A stretch of 64,000 nucleotides of DNA from Bdellovibrionales bacterium (GTDB taxonomy: Bacteria; Bdellovibrionota; Bdellovibrionia; Bdellovibrionales; JAMPXM01), in assembly GCA_016713885.1 (NCBI GenBank), contig JADJOF010000004.1, positions 62,001 through 126,000 of the forward strand, read 5' to 3'. Under the pieces are notes generated by a model. It was not told where the DNA came from. It did not search any database and worked only from the letters and a program-made list of their open reading frames with translations. Of this stretch, positions 8,374 to 17,285 are shown piece by piece (position 1 is the first letter of the stretch; each line of letters begins with the position of its first letter). A program made the translations under genes and the position numbers.

Positions 8374-10395
8374 TTAGGCGCCCTCTCCTGCCTTACGCAA
8401 AGAGAACGGGCGAACCAGACCGCCGATAATCGCGACCCACGCAAACACAAAAACGCCAGCCAGAAAGACCGCCGAAAATCCCGCCGAAACGCTCAGCGAC
8501 GTACCGACATAAAGTCCCAAACTTGCACCCGCGGCAAAGCTCGCCCAGAGCAAGTACATCGACTTCGGATGAAGCTTCTCTGCAGCCTCTTCCATCGCAT
8601 TCGGGAAGAACGGTCCGCCGAGCAGGCCATAGGGAATCAAAACCGATGCGCCGATGAGAATCGAAAAAATCTCGCCACCCGACGCGACCAACGGCTCTGC
8701 AACGGCTCCGGCAAGATAAGCAAAAAGTGCGGCAAAAACAAAGTTCGCTAGTGGTTGAATGCGAACTCCGAAACGTCGCTTCGGGTGCCCGGCAAACAAC
8801 TGTGCTCCGAGTGCCGAAAAGACCGAGAGTGCCGCCACCACCAGCGCTGATGCCAGCTCCGGCCGCCCCCAATCGCGCATCGCCCGCATTTCAAAAAAAG
8901 TTGAGAACAACGCAAACGACAATCCCAATCCGCCAAAAAATATAGCGATGCTGAAGGTCTGCCATTGCGACGCCACACCCTTGCGACGCTCCTTCGCCGT
9001 AATCCAAGCAATCAATGCGATCAGAACGGTCGCCGAGGCCGCGCCCAATAACCATCCTTCAAGCCCGCCAGGCGCCATCTCTTTCAAGAAGGGCTTGTCA
9101 TCCGTCATCACGGGGCCTGACGAGTCCGACGGCAAAACCCACCCGCGTTCATTTTGCCCAACGCGGAAGAACCCACCGAGATGATCTCGCTCCTCTTTCA
9201 ATACATCCTTGAGAGTCACAACCAACACATCCACTTCACTCGTCGACAAATGCCCGACGACAAGCGAATGCAGATCGACGTCTTTTCTTCCCGAACGCTT
9301 CCAAGCCTCCGAAAGTGTTGCAAGCACCGCCTGCGCTCGCTTTCCAGTCAGCCCTTCTGCCGGCGGCACCAGTTGCAACATTCCATCTTGTTTAAGATGA
9401 TCCAGATAGAGGCGAAAGGCCTCAACTGTCAGCAGGCCTTGAGTTTGCTCCATCGACTTTCCCGCTTTTGATTCACTTTCAAGAAAAACTTGAATCAAAT
9501 CAAATCGCCGCGCTTCACTCTCAAGACGACGCCGGCCGCTACCTGAGCTCACTGAAAGCTCAACACCTTCCCCAGCTTTGAGATCAAAATAGCCGGCGGG
9601 CAAGTGCTCGCCATTGACAACCGCCATGACGCCGCGAGCGCCAGACTCCAAATGCGACTTCACCGCCTCAGCCGAAGCCATTCCCGCCAATAGCACATGC
9701 AACCCACGACCCGGCCGAACCAAATAGGGCGCTCGCACGAGATCAACAGCTGAAGCCTCAGTCTTTTCAACGGTCGTCGAAAGCTCCGTCTTCGCCGGCG
9801 AAACCAAGAGCAGAAGCGCGACAAAGATAAGGCCGCCGGCAATGCCGCGGACTGCACGCGAACGAGTCTCGACCGCCTCCGACAATCGACCGGCAGCAAG
9901 AGGTACCAACACGAGTGCCGCGCTTATTGAAAATAGCGAAGTCCGATGAGCAGCATCGACAATCGCCACCATGACCGCGCCAAATAGAAAACCAGCACCT
10001 TTACCACCGAGAAACGCAACAAAGGCCTCGCGCATCGGCTCAGCCTGACGATGTAGCTCCAAGTGTGAGCACACCATCGTCACCAGTAAAAATCCGGCGC
10101 AAATTCCAACCCCGGCTGTGACAACAATCGCACTCAAACCAATCGGCGAAACAAAAGCCAATACCATTTGTGCAAGGGCCAGAACGACAACTCCACTCAC
10201 CTGTAGGCGACCAGAGTGCCGCAGATCTTTACCGACAATAGATGCCACAACGGCGCCAATCGCCCACGCCAGTGCCATCGTCATTCCAACGACGAAGGCA
10301 CGATCCGATGAGACGGATTCGGCGACGCTGTAAAGCGCAATGGCAAAGAAGGCTGTTGATAAAGCGATGAACCCCACGCCGAGATGCGACTTCAT
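8374..10395 (-). CDS. Spermidine-synthase-like membrane protein, methyltransferase core degenerate
   Basis: This 673-residue protein has about six transmembrane segments in residues 1-205, a soluble middle domain (about 215-440), then about six or seven more segments. The arrangement matches fused MFS-like/SpeE-fold proteins. The middle domain keeps the fold outline (LHVLLAGMASAEAVKSHLESG, then VMAVVNGE, and the terminal VMTDDKPFLKEM that corresponds to the LLTDDRP motif). However, the glycine-rich cofactor motif GGGDG is replaced by AGMAS and the acidic residue after the second strand is missing. Polyamine synthesis is therefore doubtful. It is a single-gene unit; function unknown. Confidence 0.7.
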   Translation of the reverse strand: MKSHLGVGFIALSTAFFAIALYSVAESVSSDRAFVVGMTMALAWAIGAVVASIVGKDLRHSGRLQVSGVVVLALAQMVLAFVSPIGLSAIVVTAGVGICAGFLLVTMVCSHLELHRQAEPMREAFVAFLGGKGAGFLFGAVMVAIVDAAHRTSLFSISAALVLVPLAAGRLSEAVETRSRAVRGIAGGLIFVALLLLVSPAKTELSTTVEKTEASAVDLVRAPYLVRPGRGLHVLLAGMASAEAVKSHLESGARGVMAVVNGEHLPAGYFDLKAGEGVELSVSSGSGRRRLESEARRFDLIQVFLESESKAGKSMEQTQGLLTVEAFRLYLDHLKQDGMLQLVPPAEGLTGKRAQAVLATLSEAWKRSGRKDVDLHSLVVGHLSTSEVDVLVVTLKDVLKEERDHLGGFFRVGQNERGWVLPSDSSGPVMTDDKPFLKEMAPGGLEGWLLGAASATVLIALIAWITAKERRKGVASQWQTFSIAIFFGGLGLSFALFSTFFEMRAMRDWGRPELASALVVAALSVFSALGAQLFAGHPKRRFGVRIQPLANFVFAALFAYLAGAVAEPLVASGGEIFSILIGASVLIPYGLLGGPFFPNAMEEAAEKLHPKSMYLLWASFAAGASLGLYVGTSLSVSAGFSAVFLAGVFVFAWVAIIGGLVRPFSLRKAGEGA

Positions 10396-10464
10396 GTGAC
10401 TTTCCCCAATGATTTTATTCCAGAGGAAAGTGTCGCACCTGTTCGCAAGGTGCTCAATCGGACC

Positions 10465-11655
10465 TTAGTCGCGAGTCAGATCGCGAGTGATATTCTTCTG
10501 ATGAGCCTCGATGGTGCCGCCGCCGATTTCCAGGAGCTTCGAGTCTCGCCACAGGCGTTCAACAACGTACTCGCCAACGTAGCCATAGCCGCCAAGAACT
10601 TGAATGGCGCGATCGGCAATCTCCTTCGCCAGCGTCGTCGTAATCAGCTTAACGCCGTCGCTGTCCAGACGGTTACCGGCCGACTCAAGACGCATCCGTC
10701 GTGCCGTATCGTACACATACGTCGCACACGCCCTATACTCAGCGTAACTTTCGGCAATGTGCCGTTGAATCTGGCCAAATGAATGGAGCGGCTTGCCGAA
10801 CGAATGGCGCTCTTTTGAATACTTCACCATGACGTCAAGTGACCGGCGCGCTATACCCAAACTCATCGCCGCAAGCGCCAGGCGCTCAAGCTCCAAGTTG
10901 CGCATCATGTGGTGAACTGAATCGCCCTCTTTGCCGACAAGATTGGCCACTGGCACCCGGCAGTTTGTAAATACCAGTTCTGCCGTGTTCGAGGCACGCA
11001 TCCCCGTCTTATCGCGAATTTTTTGACCGACAGCGTAGCCAGTCATCCCTTTTTCGACAATGAATGTCGACAGTTGTGCCCGGCCGTTCTTCTCGCCGGT
11101 TTTCGCATAGACCCAGACCAGATCCGCTGGCGTGCCATCATCGTCGACACAGCCATTGGTGATCCACATTTTCTGACCGTTGATCACATAGTGATCTCCA
11201 TCACGAACGGCCGTTGTCTCCATACCCATGACGTCTGTGCCATAGTTTGGTTCAGACATCGCCATCGCCCCGACCTTCGTCCCGTCGCAAACTCCCGGCA
11301 AAAAACGCTTCTTCTGCTCTTCCGATCCGTTGACCGACAGGTTGTTCACAAAAAGCATCGCATGCGCAAGATAGGCCAAACAAAAGCCCGGATCACTTGC
11401 CGAAAGCTCTTCGTGCGCAATCACCGTTGCTACGGCATCAAGACCTGATCCACCGTATTCCTCGGGAACGGTAATACCGAGCAGCCCCAACTCCCCGAGC
11501 TTTCGAAAAAGCGGAAGATTAAAACGCTCAGCACGATCGTGCTCAAGGGCCTGCGGTTCAACCTCAGAATCTGCAAATGCACGCACCGTTTCGCGCAACA
11601 TTTTGTGAACATCGGTCGGATTCAAAAGATCAAGATTCTGCCATTCATTACTCAT
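10465..11655 (-). CDS. Acyl-CoA dehydrogenase (isovaleryl-CoA dehydrogenase-like)
   Basis: This is a full-length 396-residue FAD-dependent acyl-CoA dehydrogenase that oxidises acyl-CoA to the 2-enoyl-CoA and passes electrons to ETF. Family signatures include GITVPEEYGGSGLDA, AMSEPNYGTDV, WITNG and the C-terminal GGYGYVGEYVVERLWRDSK. The usual catalytic Glu near the C-terminus (YEGT) is replaced by IGGGT. A Glu in RNLELERLAL matches the alternative catalytic position used by isovaleryl-CoA dehydrogenase, which points to branched-chain substrates. SD GGGAGG lies 7 nt before the ATG. It is transcribed divergently from the lycopene cyclase gene; no other beta-oxidation gene is next to it. Confidence 0.9.
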   Translation of the reverse strand: MSNEWQNLDLLNPTDVHKMLRETVRAFADSEVEPQALEHDRAERFNLPLFRKLGELGLLGITVPEEYGGSGLDAVATVIAHEELSASDPGFCLAYLAHAMLFVNNLSVNGSEEQKKRFLPGVCDGTKVGAMAMSEPNYGTDVMGMETTAVRDGDHYVINGQKMWITNGCVDDDGTPADLVWVYAKTGEKNGRAQLSTFIVEKGMTGYAVGQKIRDKTGMRASNTAELVFTNCRVPVANLVGKEGDSVHHMMRNLELERLALAAMSLGIARRSLDVMVKYSKERHSFGKPLHSFGQIQRHIAESYAEYRACATYVYDTARRMRLESAGNRLDSDGVKLITTTLAKEIADRAIQVLGGYGYVGEYVVERLWRDSKLLEIGGGTIEAHQKNITRDLTRD

Positions 11656-11764
11656 TGCGCGCCTCCCCGGACCCCCAACTGCCTAATGAAGCGATCACTG
11701 AGGTCCGCGTCAAGGTCTCTTCTTCTTTGACTCAAAGCCGCCAAATGACTTTAGTTTTTCTGTT

Positions 11765-12979
11765 ATGATGCATGCCGATGTGATTCTAGTCGGAGGCGGC
11801 CTGGCTGGCGGCCTTCTTGCCTATCGCCTCTCCCTCCAACACCCCGAGAAGCGGACACTGCTCTTGGAGGCTTCCGATCGTCTCGGAGGCAACCACTTGT
11901 GGGTTTTTCGTGACTCTGATGTTCAAAACGCCGACTGGCTTAGACCGCTCATCTCAAAAACTTGGTCGCAATTTGAAATTCGTTTCCCAAAGCAGAAACA
12001 AACAATCGCAAGTGGCCTACACGCGATTGAATCTCCCCACTTCAACAAAGTCCTCAACGAAAGACTTGGAAAAACGATACGACTCCAGTCCCGCGTTGAG
12101 AAAATGACGGCGACTTCCGTCGCTCTTGCCTCTGGAGAAACACTGTTCGCTCCGCTTGTGATCGATGCAACCGGTATTGGCGAATCCGCTATCGGCAAAA
12201 AAACATTTGCCGATAGTCCCTGTGGTTGGCGCAAAAGTCTCGCCTTTGAACTCCTCTTGCAGAACCCTCACGGAATGAACACTCCAGTCGCGATCGATGC
12301 TCTTGCTCCGCAAATGGATGGCTTCCGGTTCTTTGTGTGCCTGCCGCTTGAGGAAAAACGCGTTCTCATCAAAGAGGCGTTTTACAGCGCCACACCTGAT
12401 CTCAATCGCGAGCGAATCAAACAGAGCATCCTCGCCTATGCCGATCGCCTCGGGTGGAAAATCTCATCGATCGAGCGCGAAGAGGCCAACACCACCCCGC
12501 TTCCCCTCTATCAACCAAGTTTTGATACGCTTGCCCCCGAATCATTTCTTTCATCGGGCGAAGACTTTGAGCTCGACACGCCTATCGCGGTTTCGACTGG
12601 CCACGGTTGGTACAATCTCACCACCGGCGCCGAGCTTCCAGACGCCGTTCGCGTTGCCGAGTTTATCGCCGATCTTCCGGAACTTCGCACGGGCTCCGTT
12701 CGGCCGCGTCTTCGCGACTATCGCACCGGCCTCAGCGAGCAAAACCTTTTTTATCGATTGCTGAATCGGCTTCTCTTCCGCGCGGCCGAACCGTCGCTAC
12801 GCTATCAAATTTTTGAGAATCTCTTTAACCTGCCGGAGGACATCGTCGCACGCTTTAACTCCGGCCTGGTGACGGCTCGGGATCGCAGTCGCATTCTTGG
12901 CGCACGCCCTGTGCTTCGCGCCAACCGCACGACACAGTTCTGGAAAGAGAAGCCCGTCGAAACACCGGCTGCGACCTAA
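11765..12979 (+). CDS. crtY: CrtY-type lycopene beta-cyclase
   Basis: This is a 404-residue flavoprotein-like enzyme that closes the ends of lycopene to beta-ionone rings in carotenoid synthesis. It starts with a dinucleotide-binding motif (ILVGGGLAGGLLAYRL), then the LLLEASDRLGGNHLWVF segment typical of CrtY. It also has a FFVCLPLEEKRVLIKEAFY strand corresponding to the family's LPFxxxxLLIEDTxY, GWYNLTTGAELPDAVRVA, and a C-terminal RFNSGLVTARDRSRILGARP resembling the CrtY end. No other crt gene is present, so phytoene synthase and desaturase must lie elsewhere if the pathway exists. Beside it on the other strand is class II RNR, convergent with 3 nt between stops. Confidence 0.83.
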   Translation: MMHADVILVGGGLAGGLLAYRLSLQHPEKRTLLLEASDRLGGNHLWVFRDSDVQNADWLRPLISKTWSQFEIRFPKQKQTIASGLHAIESPHFNKVLNERLGKTIRLQSRVEKMTATSVALASGETLFAPLVIDATGIGESAIGKKTFADSPCGWRKSLAFELLLQNPHGMNTPVAIDALAPQMDGFRFFVCLPLEEKRVLIKEAFYSATPDLNRERIKQSILAYADRLGWKISSIEREEANTTPLPLYQPSFDTLAPESFLSSGEDFELDTPIAVSTGHGWYNLTTGAELPDAVRVAEFIADLPELRTGSVRPRLRDYRTGLSEQNLFYRLLNRLLFRAAEPSLRYQIFENLFNLPEDIVARFNSGLVTARDRSRILGARPVLRANRTTQFWKEKPVETPAAT

Positions 12980-12982
12980 AGC

Positions 12983-15256
12983 TCACGAACAGGCCAGCGA
13001 GTGCCCACATTGTGGACACACCCAGCATGTCCCACAAACGACCGTCGGGTATGAACAGATTGGACAGACCGACAGTTCATTGGCCGATGTCTGAAACGAT
13101 TCCGGCAACTCACGATCGCCAACCCGCTTGAGCGGCTGCGCTTGCTTGGAACCATCACGATAGATCGCGACCGACTTTAAGCCGAGTACGGCTCCTCGCT
13201 CAAAAACTCGCGCCACGTCTTCAACGGTCGCATCGGCATGCAGGTTGACGGTCTTTGAGATGGCGCCGCTGATAAAGGGCTGAACGGCGGCCATCATCTC
13301 AAGATGAGCGTCCGCTCTCAACTGCGGGGCACAGAGAAAGACCTTCGCTTCGCGGACAGAAAGTCTCTGCTGAAACGCACTTTCGCCCTCGGTCTTTAAG
13401 ACATCAACAAGCTGCCGACTCTCCTCTTCGCTTCGTCCCAAGGCTCGCAGTCCCTGCCCGACCGTACGGTTGACGGAAGTCACAACACCGCCTCCGGCCA
13501 ACTGCTTCTGCTTGACTAGCGCATATTCCGGTTCAATTCCGGTCGTATCACAATCCATCATAAATGCGATTGTTCCAGTCGGCGCGATCGCCGTCGTCTG
13601 TGCATTTCGAAAGCCAAACTGACGCCCTTGCTCAAGTGCCTCATTCCAAAGTGTCGTCGCAAGAGCCCACAGCTCCTCACGCGCACCACCGATCGATCGC
13701 TTTGCAAAGTCGCGTGCAGAAAACTCATGCTTCTCAATCACGCCCAGCATCGACTCACGATTCGGCTCGAACTCAGAAAAGGTTCCACGCGCTTCCGCGA
13801 TTTCAGCACTCGCACGATAGCTCGCGGCTCCCATCAATGCGCTCAAGACAGCGGCCCAATCTCGCCCTTCTGGCTCATCATAGGAAAAGCCAAGGCTCAT
13901 AAGCAGTGCCCCAAGATTGGCAAATCCCAAACCCAAAGGCCGAAAGGCATGCGACCGCTCGGCAATCACCGCCTGAGGGTAGCTTGCAAAGTCCACCAAT
14001 ATCTCTTGCGCCAAGATCAGCAATCGAACCGAATGGATGAAACCATCGCGATCGAAATGCCCTTCGCAATCAAAAAATGATTTCAGATTGATCGAAGCCA
14101 GATTGCACGCCGTATCGTCTAAGAACATGTACTCAGAGCAAGGATTGGAGGCACGGATAGGCCCCGCTGGCTTACACGTATGCCAATCCTGAATTGTGTC
14201 GTGATACTGAACGCCGGGATCGGCACAAATCCACGCCGACTCCGCAATGGAGCGCCAGAGCTGGCTTGCCGGAAACGTCTCGACAACACTTCCATCGACT
14301 CGCGACCGTGTCGACCAGCTCTCGTTATTCTTCACACAGCTCAAAAAATCACGCGTCACTCGCACCGAGTTATTCGAGTTCTGCCCCGACACCGTTCGAT
14401 AGGCTTCTCCATCCATTCCGCCCGAAAATCCCGCACGAATCAAAACCTGAGCCTTCGCTTCTTCTTTTGCCTTCCAGCGAACAAAATCTGCGATCTCTGG
14501 ATGATCCAAATCCAAACAGACCATCTTGGCCGCACGACGAGTTGTTCCACCTGATTTTGTCGCGCCGGCAGCACGATCAAAGACATCGAGAAAACTCATC
14601 AGTCCAGAGCTTCGCCCTCCGCCAGCCAGTGACTCTTGTCGACCGCGCAGGTTCGAAAAATTTGTTCCCGTTCCGCTTCCATATTTAAAAAGCCGGGCCT
14701 CGTTTCGCACCAATTCAAAAATCGAACTCAGGCTATCCGTCAGACTCTGAATAAAGCAGGCCGACACTTGCGGACGCTCAAAGCCATTTGCAATTTGCAC
14801 TGCACAGCCGGCAGCCTCACTCCACGCCCAGTTTCCACCAGCGCCAGTTTCGCCATACTCATGCCAAAGGCCACAGTTAAACCAAACCGGCGAATTGAAC
14901 GAAGCCCGCTGCGAGAGAATCAGAAATGACAACTCACTCTCAAAACGCTCAGCATCGTCGCGGTTCGCAAAATACCCCTGCTCTTCGCCACTTTTTCTGA
15001 TCGTCGAAACCACGCGATGAACGAGAGCTCGCACGCTTCTTTCTGGCGCGCCAGCGCTCAAACTATGCCGAAAGTACTGCCGCGCAACGATGTTAACAGC
15101 CTGCTGGCTCCAACTCTCGGGAGCCTCGACATCCGAGATCTCTTCAAGAACGCGTCCCTCACCATCAGTAATTTTCACCTGACGACGCGCCCATTGCATC
15201 TCTGCCAAACGGTCTTTGGCCTTAAAAAATGCCGGTATCTTGAGTCCTTTACTCAT
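12983..15256 (-). CDS. nrdJ: Adenosylcobalamin-dependent (class II) ribonucleotide reductase
   Basis: This is a 757-residue single-chain reductase that converts ribonucleotides to deoxyribonucleotides using adenosylcobalamin to generate the thiyl radical. The radical-site motif NPCSEYMF gives the Asn-Cys-Glu triad, SACFIQS carries the N-side redox Cys, and APTGTIAFMMDCDTTGIEPE is the classical RNR barrel signature. The C-terminus is a Cys-rich tail (CPICSYPTVVCGTCWVCPQC), likely zinc-binding and also used for re-reduction. Only about 95 bp separate it from the divergent erpA-like gene, and I see no cobalamin riboswitch or clear NrdR boxes there. It implies B12 dependence for DNA precursor synthesis, active with or without oxygen. 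Confidence 0.93.
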   Translation of the reverse strand: MSKGLKIPAFFKAKDRLAEMQWARRQVKITDGEGRVLEEISDVEAPESWSQQAVNIVARQYFRHSLSAGAPERSVRALVHRVVSTIRKSGEEQGYFANRDDAERFESELSFLILSQRASFNSPVWFNCGLWHEYGETGAGGNWAWSEAAGCAVQIANGFERPQVSACFIQSLTDSLSSIFELVRNEARLFKYGSGTGTNFSNLRGRQESLAGGGRSSGLMSFLDVFDRAAGATKSGGTTRRAAKMVCLDLDHPEIADFVRWKAKEEAKAQVLIRAGFSGGMDGEAYRTVSGQNSNNSVRVTRDFLSCVKNNESWSTRSRVDGSVVETFPASQLWRSIAESAWICADPGVQYHDTIQDWHTCKPAGPIRASNPCSEYMFLDDTACNLASINLKSFFDCEGHFDRDGFIHSVRLLILAQEILVDFASYPQAVIAERSHAFRPLGLGFANLGALLMSLGFSYDEPEGRDWAAVLSALMGAASYRASAEIAEARGTFSEFEPNRESMLGVIEKHEFSARDFAKRSIGGAREELWALATTLWNEALEQGRQFGFRNAQTTAIAPTGTIAFMMDCDTTGIEPEYALVKQKQLAGGGVVTSVNRTVGQGLRALGRSEEESRQLVDVLKTEGESAFQQRLSVREAKVFLCAPQLRADAHLEMMAAVQPFISGAISKTVNLHADATVEDVARVFERGAVLGLKSVAIYRDGSKQAQPLKRVGDRELPESFQTSANELSVCPICSYPTVVCGTCWVCPQCGHSLACS

Positions 15257-15351
15257 GGTTTTAGTCTCAGCGCGATTATAACGTGTTTCAACAGATGCGA
15301 GCGGACCCGGCCTATTTTGATTTTGCTCGGGAATTCTGCTAGGCTAACGAC

Positions 15352-15687
15352 ATGATCACAGTCAGCGAAACCGCAGCCCAACAGATCCTCCGCCTCCGAA
15401 GCGAACTTCCAGCCGACGCCTCGAGCGCCGATAAATTCCTTCGTGTTAAAGTCGTTCCCGGTGGCTGTTCAGGAATGAGCTACAAGCTCGATTTCGACAA
15501 CGCGCTGACCGCCGACGATAAAGTTTTTGAGAACCACGGGACCAAAGTCGTCGTCGACAAAAAGAGCTTTCTCTACCTGATCGGAATGACCCTCGACTTT
15601 GAGGGCGGCCTCAACGGAAAAGGCTTCATCTTCTCAAACCCCAACGCCTCAAAAACCTGCGGCTGCGGAACCTCATTCGGCGTTTAA
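15352..15687 (+). CDS. erpA: A-type iron-sulfur carrier (ErpA/IscA family)
   Basis: This is a 111-residue HesB/IscA protein that takes Fe-S clusters from the assembly scaffold to apo-proteins. The three ligand cysteines are in PGGCSGMSY and the C-terminal TCGCGTSF. The length is normal. No Shine-Dalgarno sequence is visible; TTGATT at 15317-15322 and TAGGCT at 15340-15345 with 17 nt spacing would place the start of transcription almost at the ATG, so a leaderless message is possible but weakly supported. Symbol chosen by similarity to ErpA; IscA cannot be excluded. Confidence 0.85.
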   Translation: MITVSETAAQQILRLRSELPADASSADKFLRVKVVPGGCSGMSYKLDFDNALTADDKVFENHGTKVVVDKKSFLYLIGMTLDFEGGLNGKGFIFSNPNASKTCGCGTSFGV

Positions 15688-15727
15688 TCGTGCGCGGGTT
15701 TGCGGTCTTTAGTCGTCCGCACGTTTT
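15688..15727 (+). terminator. Likely rho-independent terminator after erpA
   Basis: Immediately after the stop codon, CGTGCG (from 15689) can pair with CGCACG (ending 15720), and a run of six T follows. The stem is short and the loop long, so efficiency is uncertain. Confidence 0.5.
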
Positions 15728-15794
15728 TTCGGGTCGCAACGACCTCCTCGCGAAAAGATTGAAGGTCTAAGCAGCAACCTTCCGCGGAGGGAAT

Positions 15795-16298
15795 TTGCCA
15801 AAACTTAGTATTAGAGCTTCATGTTATGCGACGGCTCGCAAGCCGATCAAGGATCGAGTGGATCAGCTTGCATCAAAGAAGCTATCAACCCGCCTAGGAT
15901 TATTCGAAGGACTCATGAAGGCTAGAGAGCTTGTTGATCAGGCGCCGGAGAGAAAGCTCTCTATCGCAGATCTCGCCCATGCTGCAGGTATCGCCGAGGC
16001 GCACTTCTCACGATGCTTTCGGGAGAGCTTCGGGCTTCCTCCCTACCAATATATCTTGGAGCGCAGACTTGCGAAGGCAAGGGATCTGCTTTCGCGCACC
16101 GACCTTACCGTGACGGAGATCGCGTCAATTTGTGGATTTGAAAGTCTGAGTACCTTTATCAACATCTTTACGCGTGAGCATCGTCAAAGCCCGTCTTCTT
16201 TTAGATCTCGAAAATTAGCAGGATCAGACAAGCGCCGAACAGCAAGAAGCGGCAATGTCGAAGAAACCACGGAGCAACTCAATGGCACAGAAACTTAA
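15795..16298 (+). CDS. AraC-family transcriptional regulator (DNA-binding domain only)
   Basis: This 167-residue protein is mainly the two helix-turn-helix AraC/XylS DNA-binding domain (about residues 50-140): LSIADLAHAAGIAEAHFSRCF, then the second HTH with VTEIASICGFESLSTFINIFTRE. No ligand-binding cupin domain is present. I use a TTG start at 15795 because GCGGAGG lies 4-5 nt upstream; internal alternatives would cut little. Its end overlaps the following glyoxalase-fold gene, so the two are probably cotranscribed and it may regulate that gene and the DUF1428-like gene. Confidence 0.8.
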   Translation: MPKLSIRASCYATARKPIKDRVDQLASKKLSTRLGLFEGLMKARELVDQAPERKLSIADLAHAAGIAEAHFSRCFRESFGLPPYQYILERRLAKARDLLSRTDLTVTEIASICGFESLSTFINIFTREHRQSPSSFRSRKLAGSDKRRTARSGNVEETTEQLNGTET

Positions 16299-16719
16299 GC
16301 TCGGATTCATTTTTCATTTGTGCAACGATGTCGACGCCGTACGGGACTTTTATCTAGAGGTTCTCGGAGCAACCATTGGCTCCTACGAAAAAGACTCGTG
16401 GGTCGATATCGACGCTGGCGTTAAAATTCTCTTTTTCAAGGGAGATTACGAAATGCCGACCGTACGGGACTGGGCATGGCAGCCAGGATATTCTGGAGGT
16501 CAAGGACATCTCACATCTTTCTCATTCAGCGCGGAGAATGAAGAGCATTTTCGTAAGATATTTGAGAGCGCAGTCCAGCGAAAAGTGCCGATGCAAAAAG
16601 AAAAGCCCGAGTGGAGAAGAGACTCATATTGGGGACTGACGCTAAAGGACCCGATGGGGCATACGCTTGAAATAGACTTCGCCCCGGATACGAAGCCTGA
16701 CAGCATTGAGTGGCGATAG
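16282..16719 (+). CDS. Glyoxalase/bleomycin-resistance-fold protein
   Basis: This is a 145-residue VOC-superfamily protein with the paired beta-alpha-beta-beta-beta units: N-terminal GFIFHLCNDVDAVRDFYLEVLGA and C-terminal YWGLTLKDPMGHTLEIDF, whose ending Glu is a usual metal ligand. Such proteins act as metal-dependent lyases, dioxygenases or ligand sequesters; the substrate is unknown here. I picked the ATG at 16282 because GGAG lies 7 nt upstream; an ATG at 16255 is in frame but buried in the AraC gene. Part of a three-gene plus-strand group with AraC and DUF1428-like genes. Confidence 0.75.
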   Translation: MAQKLKLGFIFHLCNDVDAVRDFYLEVLGATIGSYEKDSWVDIDAGVKILFFKGDYEMPTVRDWAWQPGYSGGQGHLTSFSFSAENEEHFRKIFESAVQRKVPMQKEKPEWRRDSYWGLTLKDPMGHTLEIDFAPDTKPDSIEWR

Positions 16720-16738
16720 CGAACAAAGAAAGCCGAGA

Positions 16739-17092
16739 ATGTTCACATCTATCTATTTCTATAAAGTACCAAGGCAGAACGTCGAAGCCTTTCTCGTCAT
16801 TCAAAAAAGGGCCTCTAAGATTTACATGCGCTTCGGCGCAATTGATGATTGGACGTTTGCTCCCGCAGATCTGAGCGAAAGGTATGGATGCAGATCATTT
16901 CTCAAGGAGATCGAGATCGACCCCGGCGAAGCACTATTTTTTTCGCTCAGCCTTTTTTCCTCAAAAGACGAGCATGATCGAATCATGTCTCATGTTGACA
17001 AGGACCCCGAGATAGAAATCCTTTTCAAAGAGGTGAGCGGTTTAATTGAAATCTCGAAGACTCTACGCGGAGAGTTCAATCGTGTCGTATGA
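16739..17092 (+). CDS. DUF1428-like small protein
   Basis: This 117-residue protein beginning MFTSIYFYKVPRQNVEAFL resembles the DUF1428/dimeric alpha-beta-barrel family (an initial strand, then VEAFLVIQKRASKIYMRFGAIDDW, and a middle FFSLSLFSSKDEHDRI). Proteins of this type form dimers with a small ligand pocket. No catalytic residues can be assigned. It follows the glyoxalase-fold gene by 19 nt and probably shares its transcript. Confidence 0.6.
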   Translation: MFTSIYFYKVPRQNVEAFLVIQKRASKIYMRFGAIDDWTFAPADLSERYGCRSFLKEIEIDPGEALFFSLSLFSSKDEHDRIMSHVDKDPEIEILFKEVSGLIEISKTLRGEFNRVV

Positions 17093-17285
17093 CCTGAAGG
17101 CGATTCGCATGATCACGATCGCGGCCACCTCGTCACGTGCCCGGAACAGAAGCACAGTCTTTCTGAATCGCGAGCGCTCCATAAGCTGCTCCGACAGACG
17201 GACTGCATGATGCATTCAAGTGCATTCGTTCGTCTATGGAAGGCAGCCCGGAAATTGAAGATGTCCCCTCACAATTGAGGGACCT

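Noticed and set aside
15257..15351. Cobalamin riboswitch upstream of nrdJ
   Set aside because: Only 95 bp are available and no B12-box-like sequence is visible.
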